From assembly GCA_963828755.1 (NCBI GenBank), contig CAWHFY010000006.1, positions 1 to 51,491 on the forward strand: 51,491 bases of DNA, in the 5' to 3' direction. The translations under genes and the position numbers were made by a program. Under the pieces are notes generated by a model. The model had not been told where the DNA came from, made no database searches, and saw only the letters and a program-made list of their open reading frames with translations. The stretch's first letter is position 1, and the number at the start of each line of letters is the position of its first letter. This stretch comes from WHSW01 sp963828755. GTDB taxonomy: Bacteria; Actinomycetota; Thermoleophilia; Solirubrobacterales; 70-9. This document shows, in pieces, positions 27,283 to 36,426 of this stretch.

Positions 27283-27935
27283 ATGGCCGACGACGTCCAG
27301 AAGCTGCTCTCGGAGTACATCGCCGAGCACCGCGCCGGCGGCGAGGCCGACCCGCTCGCCTACCTCGATCGCGCCGACGAGGCCGACCGACGCCGAGCTG
27401 GCGGCGCTGATCGACGCGCTACCTGGCGCGCTCGCCGGGGCGCGACTGGGACGCCGGGCGCTTACTCGGGCTCGGCGGCCGAGCGGGTCGCCGAGAGCGT
27501 CGGGCGCTCGCTGATCGGCGCCGCGGGCCTGTGGCCGGCGGTCCTGCCGCGCCTCCGCAACCAGGCGCGCCTGACCCGCGCGCAGGTGGTCGAGCGACTG
27601 AGCGCCGCGCTCGGCGCCGCCGGCAGGAGGCCAAGGTCGGCGGCTACTACCACGAGATGGAGCACGGCGACCTCGACTCGCGGCGGGTGTCCGAGCGGGT
27701 GCTGGCGGCGCTCGGCGAGATCTACGGGACGACGGCCGAGAAGCTGCGCGAGATCGGCGAGCCGCTGGGCATCGGGGCGCCGCCAGCGGCCGGGGCGCCG
27801 GCGCCGGCGATGACGCGCACGGCGACGCCCGATCCGGCCTACGCCGCCGAGGATCGCGAGGAGCTCAGATCCGAGCCGGTGGCGCCGGCGGAGGAACGGG
27901 ACGAGATCGACGAGATGTTCACGGGCGGCCCTTAG
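27283..27935 (+). CDS. XRE-like helix-turn-helix regulator, possible anti-sigma partner (frameshifted)
   Basis: About 217 residues. The N-terminus MADDVQKLLSEYIAEHRAGG, then ADPLAYLDRADEA, resembles short segments found before regulatory domains in sigma-linked proteins. The central part (LPRLRNQARLTRAQVVERLS, then VGGYYHEMEHGDLDSRRVSE) reads as an XRE-type helix-turn-helix, and the C-terminal tail is acidic and Ala/Pro-rich, ending EIDEMFTGGP. Frame changes are near 27388, 27419, 27455 and 27628; at 27388 GACCGACG for GACGACG restores DDAELAALIDA. Position directly after the sigma gene suggests it controls it, but an anti-sigma role is inference. Confidence 0.65.
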
Positions 27936-28001
27936 CGGGCCGTCCGTTTGTTTGTGGCGCGGGCCGTCAGCCTCGACGCCGACGCGGCCGACCTACCTGG
28001 C

Positions 28002-28146
28002 ATGACCTACAAGCGGCCACGCGCCCGTTCCTGCTGTTTCGATTCGCCCTCCGCGAGGGCGACTTCCGCCTCGCCGAGCTGATCGCGCGGACGCTCTGGC
28101 GCCGGCGACGACGACGCCGCGAGCGCGACGCCACCGCAGCGACTAG
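28002..28146 (+). CDS. Possible small basic ORF between HTH and ImmA genes
   Basis: ATG 28002 begins MTYKR. With one base removed near 28018 the frame continues as PFLLFRFALREGDFRLAELI and an arginine-rich run, a composition that looks protein-like. A TAG at 28144-28146 would need a second frame change to end it; otherwise the frame runs into the peptidase gene as an N-terminal extension. Both readings are weak. Confidence 0.25.
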
Positions 28147-28149
28147 GAT
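28144..28149 (+). promoter_or_regulatory. Leaderless-type -10 element before ImmA-like gene
   Basis: TAGGAT lies exactly 7 bases before the ATG at 28157, supporting a separate leaderless transcript for the peptidase. Confidence 0.5.
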
Positions 28150-28156
28150 CGAGGCG

Positions 28157-28713
28157 ATGGAGGAGATCGAGCGCCGCGCCGAGTCGATCCTCGCCGAGCT
28201 CCCCGACTACGTCTGGGACGGCGACCGCCCGCCGATCCCGGTCGAGGAGATCGCCGATACCCACTTCGGCCTCTACGTCCGCGACGTCGCGCCCGCCGAG
28301 ATGCGCGAGGCGCCCGGCTGTCCGCCGCTCGGCGCCGGACGAGACGCTCAGCGGCCTCCTGCTCCCCAGCCTCGGCCAGATCTGGGTCAACGCCGACGAG
28401 GCGGTCCAGTGGCCGCCGCGGCGTCGGTTCACGATCGCCCACGAGCTCGGCCACCACGTCCTGCACCGCACCGGCCAGCAGTCGCTGTTCTGCCGCAAGG
28501 CGGTCGTCGACCCCGAGGACAAGCCGGCGACGACCCGCCCGCCGATCCCGGTCACCGAGCAGGAGGCGAACGCGTTCGCGGCCGCGCTGCTGATGCCGGC
28601 GCCGCTGGTCGAGCGCTACTACCGCGCAGACCGGCGGCAACTTCGAGCAGCTCTGCCTGGTCTTCAAGTCGAGCGGCGCGGCGATGGGGCGGCGGCTGCA
28701 CGCGGTGATCTGA
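28157..28713 (+). CDS. ImmA/IrrE family metallopeptidase (frameshifted)
   Basis: A zinc peptidase of about 185 residues of the ImmA/IrrE (COG2856) family, whose members cleave HTH repressors or regulators of mobile elements and stress responses. The zinc motif HELGHH lies near residue 95 in RRRFTIAHELGHHVLHRTG, and the third ligand Glu is in EQEANAFAAALLMP. The ending LVFKSSGAAMGRRLHAVI matches the usual C-terminal helix. Frame changes near 28335 and 28628 separate the three parts; each is a single-base change. The cluster sigma factor, HTH regulator, ImmA-like peptidase suggests the HTH protein is its substrate. Confidence 0.82.
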
Positions 28714-28723
28714 GCCATTCGGT

Positions 28724-29347
28724 CTATTCGGTCGGCGCGGGCCCGCCGTCCACCCGCACCGACTTGGGATCCTTGCGTTTCAGCACCGCATCGATCGCGC
28801 CGGGCCTCATCCCGAGGCCTCGGCGCTCACATTCCGCGACCAGTCCCTCGGGCGATGCGACCTCCAGCACCTCCGCCCGATGGTCGATCGCGAGGTCCTC
28901 GATCAGCCGGCCGTAGCCGGACTGACGCGACGCCCCCAATAGCGCGAGGCCGATCGGCCTCGCGTACTGGGCGCGAAAGCCCTCCTCGTGGACGTGGACG
29001 CGCCCCCACGCTTCCGCGACGCCAATCACGTACAAGCTCTGGGCAAGCAGCGGCTCCCAGAACTGCGATTGCGTCGCGCGACATGGATGCAGCACGTAGA
29101 GGCCGCAGGTGCACTCGCCGGCAGGTGTCGCGGCGTCCGGCGGGTGGACCGCCCTCCCACCAGCCTGACACTCGGCCCACGTGGACTCACCGTCCCGGCG
29201 CCACCGCCGATCACCGGAGCCGAGCCGAAGCGCTCCTTCCTCGTCCCTGCCCAGCCCCCACGTGCGCACCCCGATTAGCCGGCCGGGAACGCCAATCGGA
29301 GGCCCGACCGGTCGCTTTCTCGGCGACGGCGGCCGATAGGCCCTCAT
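28724..29347 (-). CDS. Conserved hypothetical protein with CGLY motif
   Basis: A 207-residue protein of a family I know only as hypothetical in actinobacteria. Recognisable elements are a Cys-rich segment GECTCGLYVLHPC, a strand YVIGVAEAWGRVHVHEEGFR and the following QYARPIG, which recur together in that family. The N-terminal 60 residues contain several Trp and basic residues. It starts at ATG 29347 in an ATGA overlap with the stop of the 51-residue gene, so the two are translationally coupled. It is convergent with the ImmA-like gene, with 10 bp between stops. No function can be given. Confidence 0.7.
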   Translation of the reverse strand: MRAYRPPSPRKRPVGPPIGVPGRLIGVRTWGLGRDEEGALRLGSGDRRWRRDGESTWAECQAGGRAVHPPDAATPAGECTCGLYVLHPCRATQSQFWEPLLAQSLYVIGVAEAWGRVHVHEEGFRAQYARPIGLALLGASRQSGYGRLIEDLAIDHRAEVLEVASPEGLVAECERRGLGMRPGAIDAVLKRKDPKSVRVDGGPAPTE

Positions 29348-29499
29348 CGCCCCGCCCCCACCTTCGCGGGGGCCTTTCGCGGGCTGCGCGGCTTCGCCGG
29401 AGGCGCGGGCTGCGGCTGGTCCTTTTGCGGCCGCCGCTGCGGCTCCGGCGTCCTCGCGGGCTCGACGATGATCGTCCTGTACGGATCACTGAACGTCAT
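29344..29499 (-). CDS. 51-residue Pro/Arg/Lys-rich small protein
   Basis: A short gene from ATG 29499 to a stop overlapping the next gene (ATGA). The product begins MTFSDPYRTIIVEPARTPEP and continues as a basic, proline-rich, presumably disordered tail (PPAKPRSPRKAPAK). A ribosome site, GGAGGTAGCA, precedes the ATG. Four-base coupling to the next gene and the ribosome site support it as real. Such peptides can be adaptors or nucleic-acid binders; no family is recognised. Confidence 0.6.
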   Translation of the reverse strand: MTFSDPYRTIIVEPARTPEPQRRPQKDQPQPAPPAKPRSPRKAPAKVGAGR

Positions 29500-29711
29500 T
29501 GCTACCTCCATCGGTACCGGCGTTGGCACCGTGCCTCGACCCGGAGGTCTCGGTCGGTTGCCGCGGTGTCGTCGGGCCGGATCCCTCAACCGCTCTTGAT
29601 GGACAACTGCTGACCAGAGTAGTCGACGCAGGACACCAAAGCCTGACGGCGTGACCGCCCGACACCGTCCTCGAGCGTCAGTTTCGGGCTGCCCAGGGCG
29701 ACCTTCCAAGG

Positions 29712-30242
29712 GTGCGTGACCACCTGTACTTCGCATATGGATCGAACCTGAACGACCGCGATCTGCTCTACCGCTGCCCGCAAGCGCGCCCCGTCGCGCC
29801 AGCACGCCTGGAGGGCTGGCGCCTGGTGTTTCGCCGCGTCGCCGACATCGAGCCGGCCGCGGGTCGGGTCGTCCCCGGTGCGCTTTGGAAGCTCAGCGAT
29901 CGCGATCTGGCCAACCTCGACAGGTATGAGGGCGTTCCTTCTCATTACGTCCGTCGTTCGGTGGTCGCGGCCACGGCTGTAGGCCCTACCAGCCCGATCA
30001 CCTACGTGATGGCGCGAAGTGATCGCGAGCTCCCACCGCCTGACTCCTATCTGCGGTGCATCGAGGAGGGCTATCGCTACTGGTCCTTGCCGCTCGATGA
30101 ACTCGAGCGCGCGGTGCAGGACGCCCACGCAAGGATGCCGCGGCCCCGGCCGAGACCGACGCCGCCGAGCTTCGCCGGTGAACCGCGTAACGGGACACCG
30201 GCCAGCGGCCGACGTCAGGTCGGGCGCGACTGGAGCGACTAA
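29712..30242 (+). CDS. Gamma-glutamylcyclotransferase-like (AIG2/GGCT) protein
   Basis: A 176-residue protein with the GGCT fold. The diagnostic N-terminal motif is YFAYGSNLNDRDLLYRCP, containing YGSN. It continues with ARLEGWRLVFRRVADIEPA, GRVVPGALWKLSDRDLANLD and the catalytic-type Glu in RYEGVPSHYVRR. Members cleave gamma-glutamyl amines or act as cyclotransferases. The C-terminal 40 residues are Pro/Arg-rich and probably disordered. The GTG at 29712 places YGSN close to the N-terminus, as is usual. No frame change was seen. The 212 bp between this gene and the divergent 51-residue gene must carry both promoters; I see no clear site there. Confidence 0.88.
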   Translation: MRDHLYFAYGSNLNDRDLLYRCPQARPVAPARLEGWRLVFRRVADIEPAAGRVVPGALWKLSDRDLANLDRYEGVPSHYVRRSVVAATAVGPTSPITYVMARSDRELPPPDSYLRCIEEGYRYWSLPLDELERAVQDAHARMPRPRPRPTPPSFAGEPRNGTPASGRRQVGRDWSD

Positions 30243-30248
30243 CCAGGA

Positions 30249-30837
30249 GTGAATGACGATCTCGACGAACTGACCGGCGACGATGACCCGGAGCTGACGC
30301 CCAGCTGGCGGGCGACGATCCGCCGCGGCCGGCTCACGCTCACCAGCTGGGCGCCGTGGGTGGTCACCGGCGGGCCGCTCGGCAACCTGCTCCCGGCCCG
30401 GGCCCGGGCCGGGGTCACGATCGCCGACCTCACCCCGCACGGCACCGACAACAGCGAGATCAGCGTCCGCTACCTCGCCCGCGCCGAGCCCGCGGAGGAG
30501 GCACAGGAGGTCCTGCTCGAATGGGCCCAGCAGGTCGGCTACCGACGCGTCTGGCTGCCCGACTGCATCCTGGTCGAGCTCGATCCCGACCCCGATCAGC
30601 TGACCACGGTCGGAGTGCGCTGCGACGTCTGCCGTGCCCGGTGGGCCGACGGGACGCCGGAGTTCTGGCTCGGCGTTCGCGAGGCCAAGGTGTTCCCGAG
30701 CTGGTGTCCGCTGTGCGGCTGCGAGATGGCGCAGTGGACGAGCCAGCCCGAACCCGCCGCGCGCCGAGGCTCGGGCCGAGCGACTCGATTGGACCACGTC
30801 AGATTCCCGGCCCCGCCGGCGACAGGAGAAGACATGA
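30249..30837 (+). CDS. Hypothetical protein with C-terminal zinc ribbon (frameshifted)
   Basis: A protein of about 195 residues. It begins at GTG 30249 after a short AGGA ribosome site. The first 110 residues are not recognised (LTLTSWAPWVVTGGPLGNLL, VWLPDCILVELDPDPDQ). A zinc ribbon follows with two Cys pairs, RCDVCRARW and WCPLCGCEM, 30-40 residues apart. The starting frame runs on into the next gene, but removing one C near 30768 (CGCCGAG for CGCGAG) gives an ending AREARAERLDW to a TGA that overlaps the next ATG in ATGA. That coupling supports the corrected frame. Confidence 0.65.
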
Positions 30838-31878
30838 CACTTCAGCCGCACCCCAACAGCCCGCGCCGACCCTCGACTCGCTGCTCGTCCGAGCCGTTGC
30901 GGATCGGCGAGCCCGACATCGTCGGAGCGCTGGCCGTCTTCCCGATCTTCGGCGCCGCACCGCAGGACCGAGTACGTCGCGTTCGCCGAGGCCCGCGGCC
31001 GCGGCTTTCGGATCGGCGAGCTCGACGGCCATGCCTCGGTCAACGACCTCTTGGTCGAGAACCCGACCGACTCCAACGTCCTGCTCTACGAGGGCGAGGA
31101 GGTGCTCGGCGCGCAGCAGAACCGCACGTTCGACGTCTCGGTGCTCGTCGGCGCCGGCTCCAAGCTGAGCGTTCCCGTGAGCTGCGTCGAGGCCGGGCGC
31201 TGGGACGGCGGGCGCCATCGCGAGGAGTTCGACGCGGCGCCACAGGCCGCCTACCCCGAGCTGCGCCGCATGAAGTCGATGCAGGCCCGGGCGCGGGTTG
31301 CGGCGGGACACGAGGCCCGCGCGGACCAGGGCGCCGTCTGGAACGAGGTCGCATCGAAGGCCGCCCGGATGGGCATCAGCTCCGCGACCGGTGCGATGCA
31401 CGACATCTACGAGGGCCGTCGCGACCGCCTGGCCGAGATTCGCGACGCGATCCAGCTTCACGACGGCCAGCTCGGCGCCGTCGTCGCGATCGACGGCGAG
31501 ATCCAGGTCATGGACCTGGTCAGCCGGCCGGCGACCTTCGCGGTCCTGCACGGCCCGCTGGTCCAGGGCTACGCGCTCGACGCGCTCGAGTTCAGCGGGC
31601 CGAAGGCGCCGGACGCGCCCGAGCCCGAGACCGCCCGCGGCTTCACCCTGCTGGTCACCGACTGCACGCCCGACCAGCGCGCCCGCGGCGTCGGCCTCGG
31701 CGAGGGCCTCTCCTTCGCCGACCACGGCGTCTGCGGCACCGCCCTCGCCCACGAGGGCGAGCTGATCCAGCTGACCGCGTTCCCGCAGGACCCGGAGCGG
31801 TCGGAGCGCGAGCGGGTGATTCGGACCGGGCGGGTGCGGCGGCCGTCGCGGCGGTCACGATTGCACAGGTCGAGATAG
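30834..31878 (+). CDS. DUF6569 (ARPP-1-like) domain protein (frameshifted)
   Basis: A protein of about 347 residues with the ARPP-1-type domain known mostly as DUF6569: IVGALAVFPIFGAAP at the start, then TEYVAFAEARGRGFRIGEL, VENPTDSNVLLYEGEEVLGA, SVPVSCVEAGRWDGGRHREE and, near the end, DLVSRPATFAVLHGPLVQGY with ARGFTLLVTD. The N-terminal 75 residues are spread over three frames (breaks near 30868, 30897 and 30963), and the rest is intact. The ATG overlaps the upstream stop, so it is coupled to the zinc-ribbon gene. The biochemical role of the domain is unknown; ARPP proteins occur near ADP-ribosyl and rhodanese modules. Confidence 0.78.
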
Positions 31879-31881
31879 GGT
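31876..31881 (+). promoter_or_regulatory. Leaderless-type -10 element
   Basis: TAGGGT overlaps the stop codon of the preceding gene and lies exactly 7 bases before the GTG at 31889. Confidence 0.5.
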
Positions 31882-31888
31882 CCGCCCA

Positions 31889-32393
31889 GTGCACTTCTTC
31901 ACGGCCCAGTGGTCACGGGATACGATCGAGTGGAGTCGTCACCTGGCTGGCTGGCTGGCGGAGGACGTCGGGTGGTCGCTTCCTGACAGCCGGCGTCGCC
32001 CCTGGCGACTTCGTATACGTGCTGGGCCTAACGCCCGATCGTCAGCTGCTTCTGATCGGCCGCCTGGCGGTGGCGTCCGAAGCTCAGCTATTTCCAAACG
32101 GGGCTGACTTCGTCGCTTGCCTTGATCAAGCGCGGGCGGAGGACTACTTCGGCGAAGAGATCTACCAGGCGGACGATCCTCTCATCGCCGACCCGTCCTC
32201 CGACCTGACCGAAGTCCGCTTTGATCGCATCGTTCCCGAGCCAGTCGCCCGCTCGCTCCGGTTCCGGACTCGCGGGGCGGCCATTGGCCTCCGTTTCACC
32301 TCTCCGGATGTCTATGAGCTCGATCGTCAAACGATCAGGGCGGTTCGGCGCTGGACCCGCACATCCGCTGGCCGCCTTGACCAGCTCTTGTGA
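31889..32393 (+). CDS. Hypothetical protein beside the defence island (frameshifted)
   Basis: A protein of about 168 residues. The GTG at 31889 begins MHFFTAQWSRDTIEWSRHLA. After a break near 31970 it continues as RFLTAGVAPGDFVYVLGLTP, then LLLIGRLAVASEAQLFPNGA and VRFDRIVPEPVARSLRFRT. The sequence APGDFVYVLG with the following beta strands recalls PUA-like (EVE/ASCH-type) domains, in which a G-D-x-V-x segment forms a strand, but this is only a resemblance. It is the last plus-strand gene before the minus-strand defence island, convergent with mcrC, with 46 bp between stops. Confidence 0.6.
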
Positions 32394-32439
32394 ACCGGAT
32401 TGGGTCCCACCGAGGCCTTGCGTGCCATTCCACCGGTCT

Positions 32440-33711
32440 CTAATCAGCGGAGTCTGCGGGCTCCGCAGCCGCGAGCACCGATTCTGCGATCTCCCCGAGC
32501 AATGGGCTCTGCGCCATGGACGCTGACACTTCATCAAGAAGCTCGCGACCGGGATTCCAAGCGCGGGTCAGGGCGGCTGCGGGTGCGGCCGTCCGTATGG
32601 CGAATCGTGAGCGGCACGCGCTCGACCGCCTCGTTTCCGAGGGGTAGACGATCAAGGCGTGGGGCAACTGAGGCGCCCCTAGGCCGGCGGCGTAGATGAA
32701 CGTTTGGGCTATGTCGCCGGGGTCGAGCTTCTTGTTTGAGTAACGCTTGTACTTCGCATCGATCGGCACCCGCACGGCGCTGTCTCCGATCGTCGCCAGG
32801 GTGTCGGGGATGAGTCGCCGGTAGGGTCCACCGTCGCTCCGCCGGACTACGCTCGAGCTTGGCGTCTGAAAGTCGAGGGCGACACCCCAGTCGCCCACCG
32901 CTTCGACCAGCAGCCGAAAATCCTCGAACAGCGCGTTCATGTCGATGAGGAACGCGAAGCTCGCGTACCCCCGGCCGCGTACAGGTCATCGAGCCCACGG
33001 CTGCCTTCGAGGATCAGCCAAGCCAGGTCATGTGCCCGCTCGTAGCGACGATTCAACCGGTCATATTGGATTCGACGCCGCGGCAGCCGAATGTGTCGGG
33101 CATCGCGAAAACGTCGCTGAGCATCGCCCGCAGCCTGGTCGCCCGGCGACGCACGTTGGTGTCGTCAGCTCGGTTCGCACAGCGTTCCGTCGCCGCGAGC
33201 AGCAGCTGATTGTCGAAAATGTCCGCCGTGCGTTCGTCGAAGCGACACTCGAGGCGGTCGAGCCGGCCGAAGCGCCGGCGTAGCTGGCGGTCGCGAAGTA
33301 GTCGTCCACGCAATACGCGCAGAGCCTCCTCGTGCTCGACGTAGGCGTTGCGCAGGCCGGCCCGGGTGATCACCTCGGTCGCCTGCACGAACAGCAGCGC
33401 GACGAGGTCGAGTAAGTGCTCCCCGGCAGCGCGAGGTCGTGCTCGCTGTCGAGAGTCTCTAGCGCATCCAGCCCGGTGGTCCAGTCCAGCATCCTCAGCA
33501 CCCCGAGGTGCTCGCCCGCCAGCTTCGGCACGATCTCGAGTCGAACGGCGACTGAGCTGCAGCACGCCGACCCAGGATCGAGCCGTCACTCGCACGCCGT
33601 CCACGAGCTCGTCGACCTCGAGCCGAGGACCAGGTCCCGGCCTAAGCCGCTCGCACAGCCGGCGATCGTATCGTCCAGAGTGAGGCCACGAAGCTGCTCC
33701 CACTCGGTCAT
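32440..33711 (-). CDS. mcrC: McrC-like 5-methylcytosine restriction nuclease subunit (frameshifted)
   Basis: A protein of about 424 residues, the McrC partner of a modification-dependent (type IV) restriction system. From ATG 33711 it begins MTEWEQLRGLTLDDTI, then shows LEVDELVDGVRVTARSWVGV, LLDLVALLFVQATEVITRAG, VEHEEALRVLRGRLLRDRQL and the nuclease region: DMNALFEDF followed by PDTLATIG and VPIDAKYKRY near residue 318, which supplies the D...D-x-K of the PD-(D/E)XK centre. It ends ESVLAAAEPADSAD. Several frame changes separate the parts (near 33670, 33480 and 33050). It lies 28 bp downstream of mcrB on the same strand. Confidence 0.88.
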
Positions 33712-33739
33712 TCGATGAGGGATCCGGCCCCTCGCACCG

Positions 33740-36305
33740 TCACGCGCTCTCGTCCGACACGGCCGCACTCGCCGAGAATCGCGTGGCCAGCGCCTGCACG
33801 AGTTCGTCGGGGTCCGAGAGGATCTCGTCCTTGAACGCTTGGGCTTCGACGTCCACGATCGCCGGACCGAGGATCTCCACCAAGCGGCCGTACTCCTCGT
33901 AGCAGTACTCCTGGAGCAGCGGCACGATCTCAAGGCGAAATATGCGCGCGAAGTCTGCAATCGCTTCGGCGACCGGCGTGCCACCAGGCATCAGGTATGC
34001 GTGGCCGATCTGCTTCTCGCGTCCGGCCACCCGAGCGACTTCGCGGTTGAGGCCGGCGAGGAAATCCGCGAGCTTGAGCGGACCGACCGCCTGCTCAATC
34101 GGTTCAGGGTCGGGCATCAGTTCGACGAACGCGAAGCGACGGCGTAGCGCGACGTCCATCAGAGTGATCGAGCGGTCGGCTGTGTTCATCGTGCCGAGCA
34201 CGAACACGTTCTCGGGCACGGGGAAGCGTTCCTTGCTCTGAGGCAGCGTCACGGAGAGGCCGCGCTTGTCGACCTCGAGGAGGGTGATGAGCTCACCGAA
34301 GACCTTCGCCACGTTCGCGCGATTGATCTCGTCGATGATGAGCAGGTGAGCGTTCCCGTCCGGGTCCCCCTGAGCCGCCGCGCAAATCCTCTTGAACAGC
34401 CCGTCTTCTAGTCGAAGTGAAAGCACTCCCGCACCGCATCCGGCGCCGGCCGATAGCCCTCGACGAAATCCTCGTACGCATACGAGGGATGAAACGTCGT
34501 AAAGGCCCACCGCCCGAGCCCGGCACCTTCTTCCACTAACTCGACCGCGCTGGAATCCTTCTCACTCAGCTTGACCAGATGCGCTCAGCCTCCGCCGGTG
34601 CCAGCGCGAACAGTGTCCCGCGGAAGCCGTACACAACCGGTTCAGATTGTGAGAGCCGTGGATCTCCGATCAAATCCTGGTAGCTCAGGCCTTCACTCAA
34701 CTTCGCAAGCGGCTCGAGTCCGATCGTCGGAGCGCTCTGGCCCTCGAGGGTGCCGAACGAGCGACTGACGCGCGCCAACGCCACCAGGCGCTTTGTTGGG
34801 GTGGACTCGTAGCCAAACACGAGGTCTCCCGCGCGGACCTTTGGATAATTTCGCTGCAGGCGTCGATATTCGTAGTCCACACCCCCGTCCTCGAACAGCC
34901 GATCCCAGCGCCAGTTCTCGCCGGGACTAGCAACCACTAACCACGCCTGCTCCTGAATGCCACCGCCCCCGAGTTCACGCTCTGCGGCGTCGACGCTCGC
35001 CTCGCCAGTTAGCAGGGCGGCTGCCGACGGGTCGCCCGCGTTCTTGCGAAGCCACCACGCCGCAAACCTGCGCGCGTGGAACGTCTTGCCGGTTCCCGGA
35101 GGTCCGTAAAGGACGACTTGACGCTTGGCCATCAGGGCCTCTTCCAGCTGGAGGTAAAACGGGTCAATTTCGGCCTCGTCGTCGCCGTCGGCGCCGCCCT
35201 CGATCAGCTTCCGCTGCTTGAGCGTGACCTTGTCGACCGTGCTGAGCCAGGCGCCCTGCTGCGGGATGTCTCTCGCGTAGCTCTCGTCCCAATCGAGCCA
35301 GATCAGGTGCCGGTAGGTTTGCCGCCTTGCGTCGTACTCGTACACCGGCTCCCGCACCGTTCCCACCGCGAGGATCTTGGACTTCCCTTTGTTCGCCACG
35401 ACGCGGTCTCCAGGTCGCAACTCCATCAGCCTCCACAGTTCATTGGCCTTCTTGCTGATCACGTGGGGCTGTTTGTTGTACTCGGCCGCGTAGGCGCGGG
35501 AATAGGACTCTCGGAACTCCTCCTTGCTGCCGAACTCACGGAGATCCCCGATCTCGTCCCAGCCCACGGCGATGAAGCCTCCGTCGCGGCACTCGGGCCA
35601 GTACACCGCCTGGCGGCCGGGGGAAATCTTCACCCAGGTCGCCGCGGCCTCTGGTGGGAAATGCCGGTACAGAAAGCGCTCGAGCTCATTCGTCGATCGA
35701 TCTGTTGAACCTAGGCGCCGAGTTCGGCGAGCAGGGCCGCGTTCAGCGACACGGCTCCCAGCGAGGTGTCGTTGGCCTCCGGCCGGCCGAGGAGATCGAG
35801 AAAATGCCGGAGGTGCGCTCGCGACGCGATCGGCAGCACCTGGTTCGGAAAGTAGACGTGAAGGGTCTTGACGAGCAGCGCCTGACCGGACTTGAGACGT
35901 CGACAGATCCTCGATCGTTGACCAGTCTTCCTGTGAGGCTGCTTGCAGCGCCTCGACGAACTCCCCACGAACGGCCGTCCACGCCGCCTCCACGGAACCG
36001 AACGCAGCCTCGTCGTAGTGCCACCCATCGGCGCTCTTGCGCTTGTAGATGATCAGCTTCCCGGCGCTCCCGCCCTTGATCGAGCCAAGGTGGACTGCCT
36101 TGAACTCCAGCCACCGACAGTAGGTCTGACTCGAGTCGTCCTGACCCACGGCGTAGTCCGTCAGGTCCATCTCCGACCAAGCGTCGAGTGGAAAGCGCTC
36201 GAGTAACTCCCGTCGCTCCTGCTCGCCCAGTTCGAGATGTTCGCGATCTAGGCTCGCGTCGTAGGCGGCCAGAGCGACCTGCACCTGCTCGCCAGAATTA
36301 CTCAC
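33740..36305 (-). CDS. mcrB: McrB-like AAA+ GTPase with EVE-like insertion (frameshifted)
   Basis: A motor subunit of about 855 residues. From GTG 36305: an N-terminal domain (GEQVQVALAAYDASLDREHL), then a PUA/EVE-like reader region (GFIAVGWDEIGDLREFGSK, GDRVVANKGKSKILAVGTV) that would recognise modified DNA. The AAA+ domain starts with Walker A LYGPPGTGKTFHARRFA near residue 403. Then an extra EVE-like domain (AWLVVASPGENWRWDRLF, AGDLVFGYESTPTKRLVALA) lies before the usual FHPSYAYEDFVEGYRP strand. Walker B LLIIDEINRANVAKVFGEL is near 658, and the McrB signature GTMNTADRS near 705. Frame changes lie near 35905, 35710, 34565 and 34430. McrC follows directly. Confidence 0.9.
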
Positions 36306-36426
36306 GCGGCCACGACGCTCGTGCGATCGCCCTCACACAAGTTGAAGCTATCACTGACTCGACCCGGCATCCTGGCCAGGTTGGCATACCGGGCTGGGGC
36401 GGGGTCGAACGACGGCTGACCGGGAT

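Noticed and set aside
30249..32393. One 714-residue open frame
   Set aside because: It spans three genes; the middle section is a shadow of the DUF6569 gene in another frame. ATGA coupling at 30834 and the homology mark the true boundaries.
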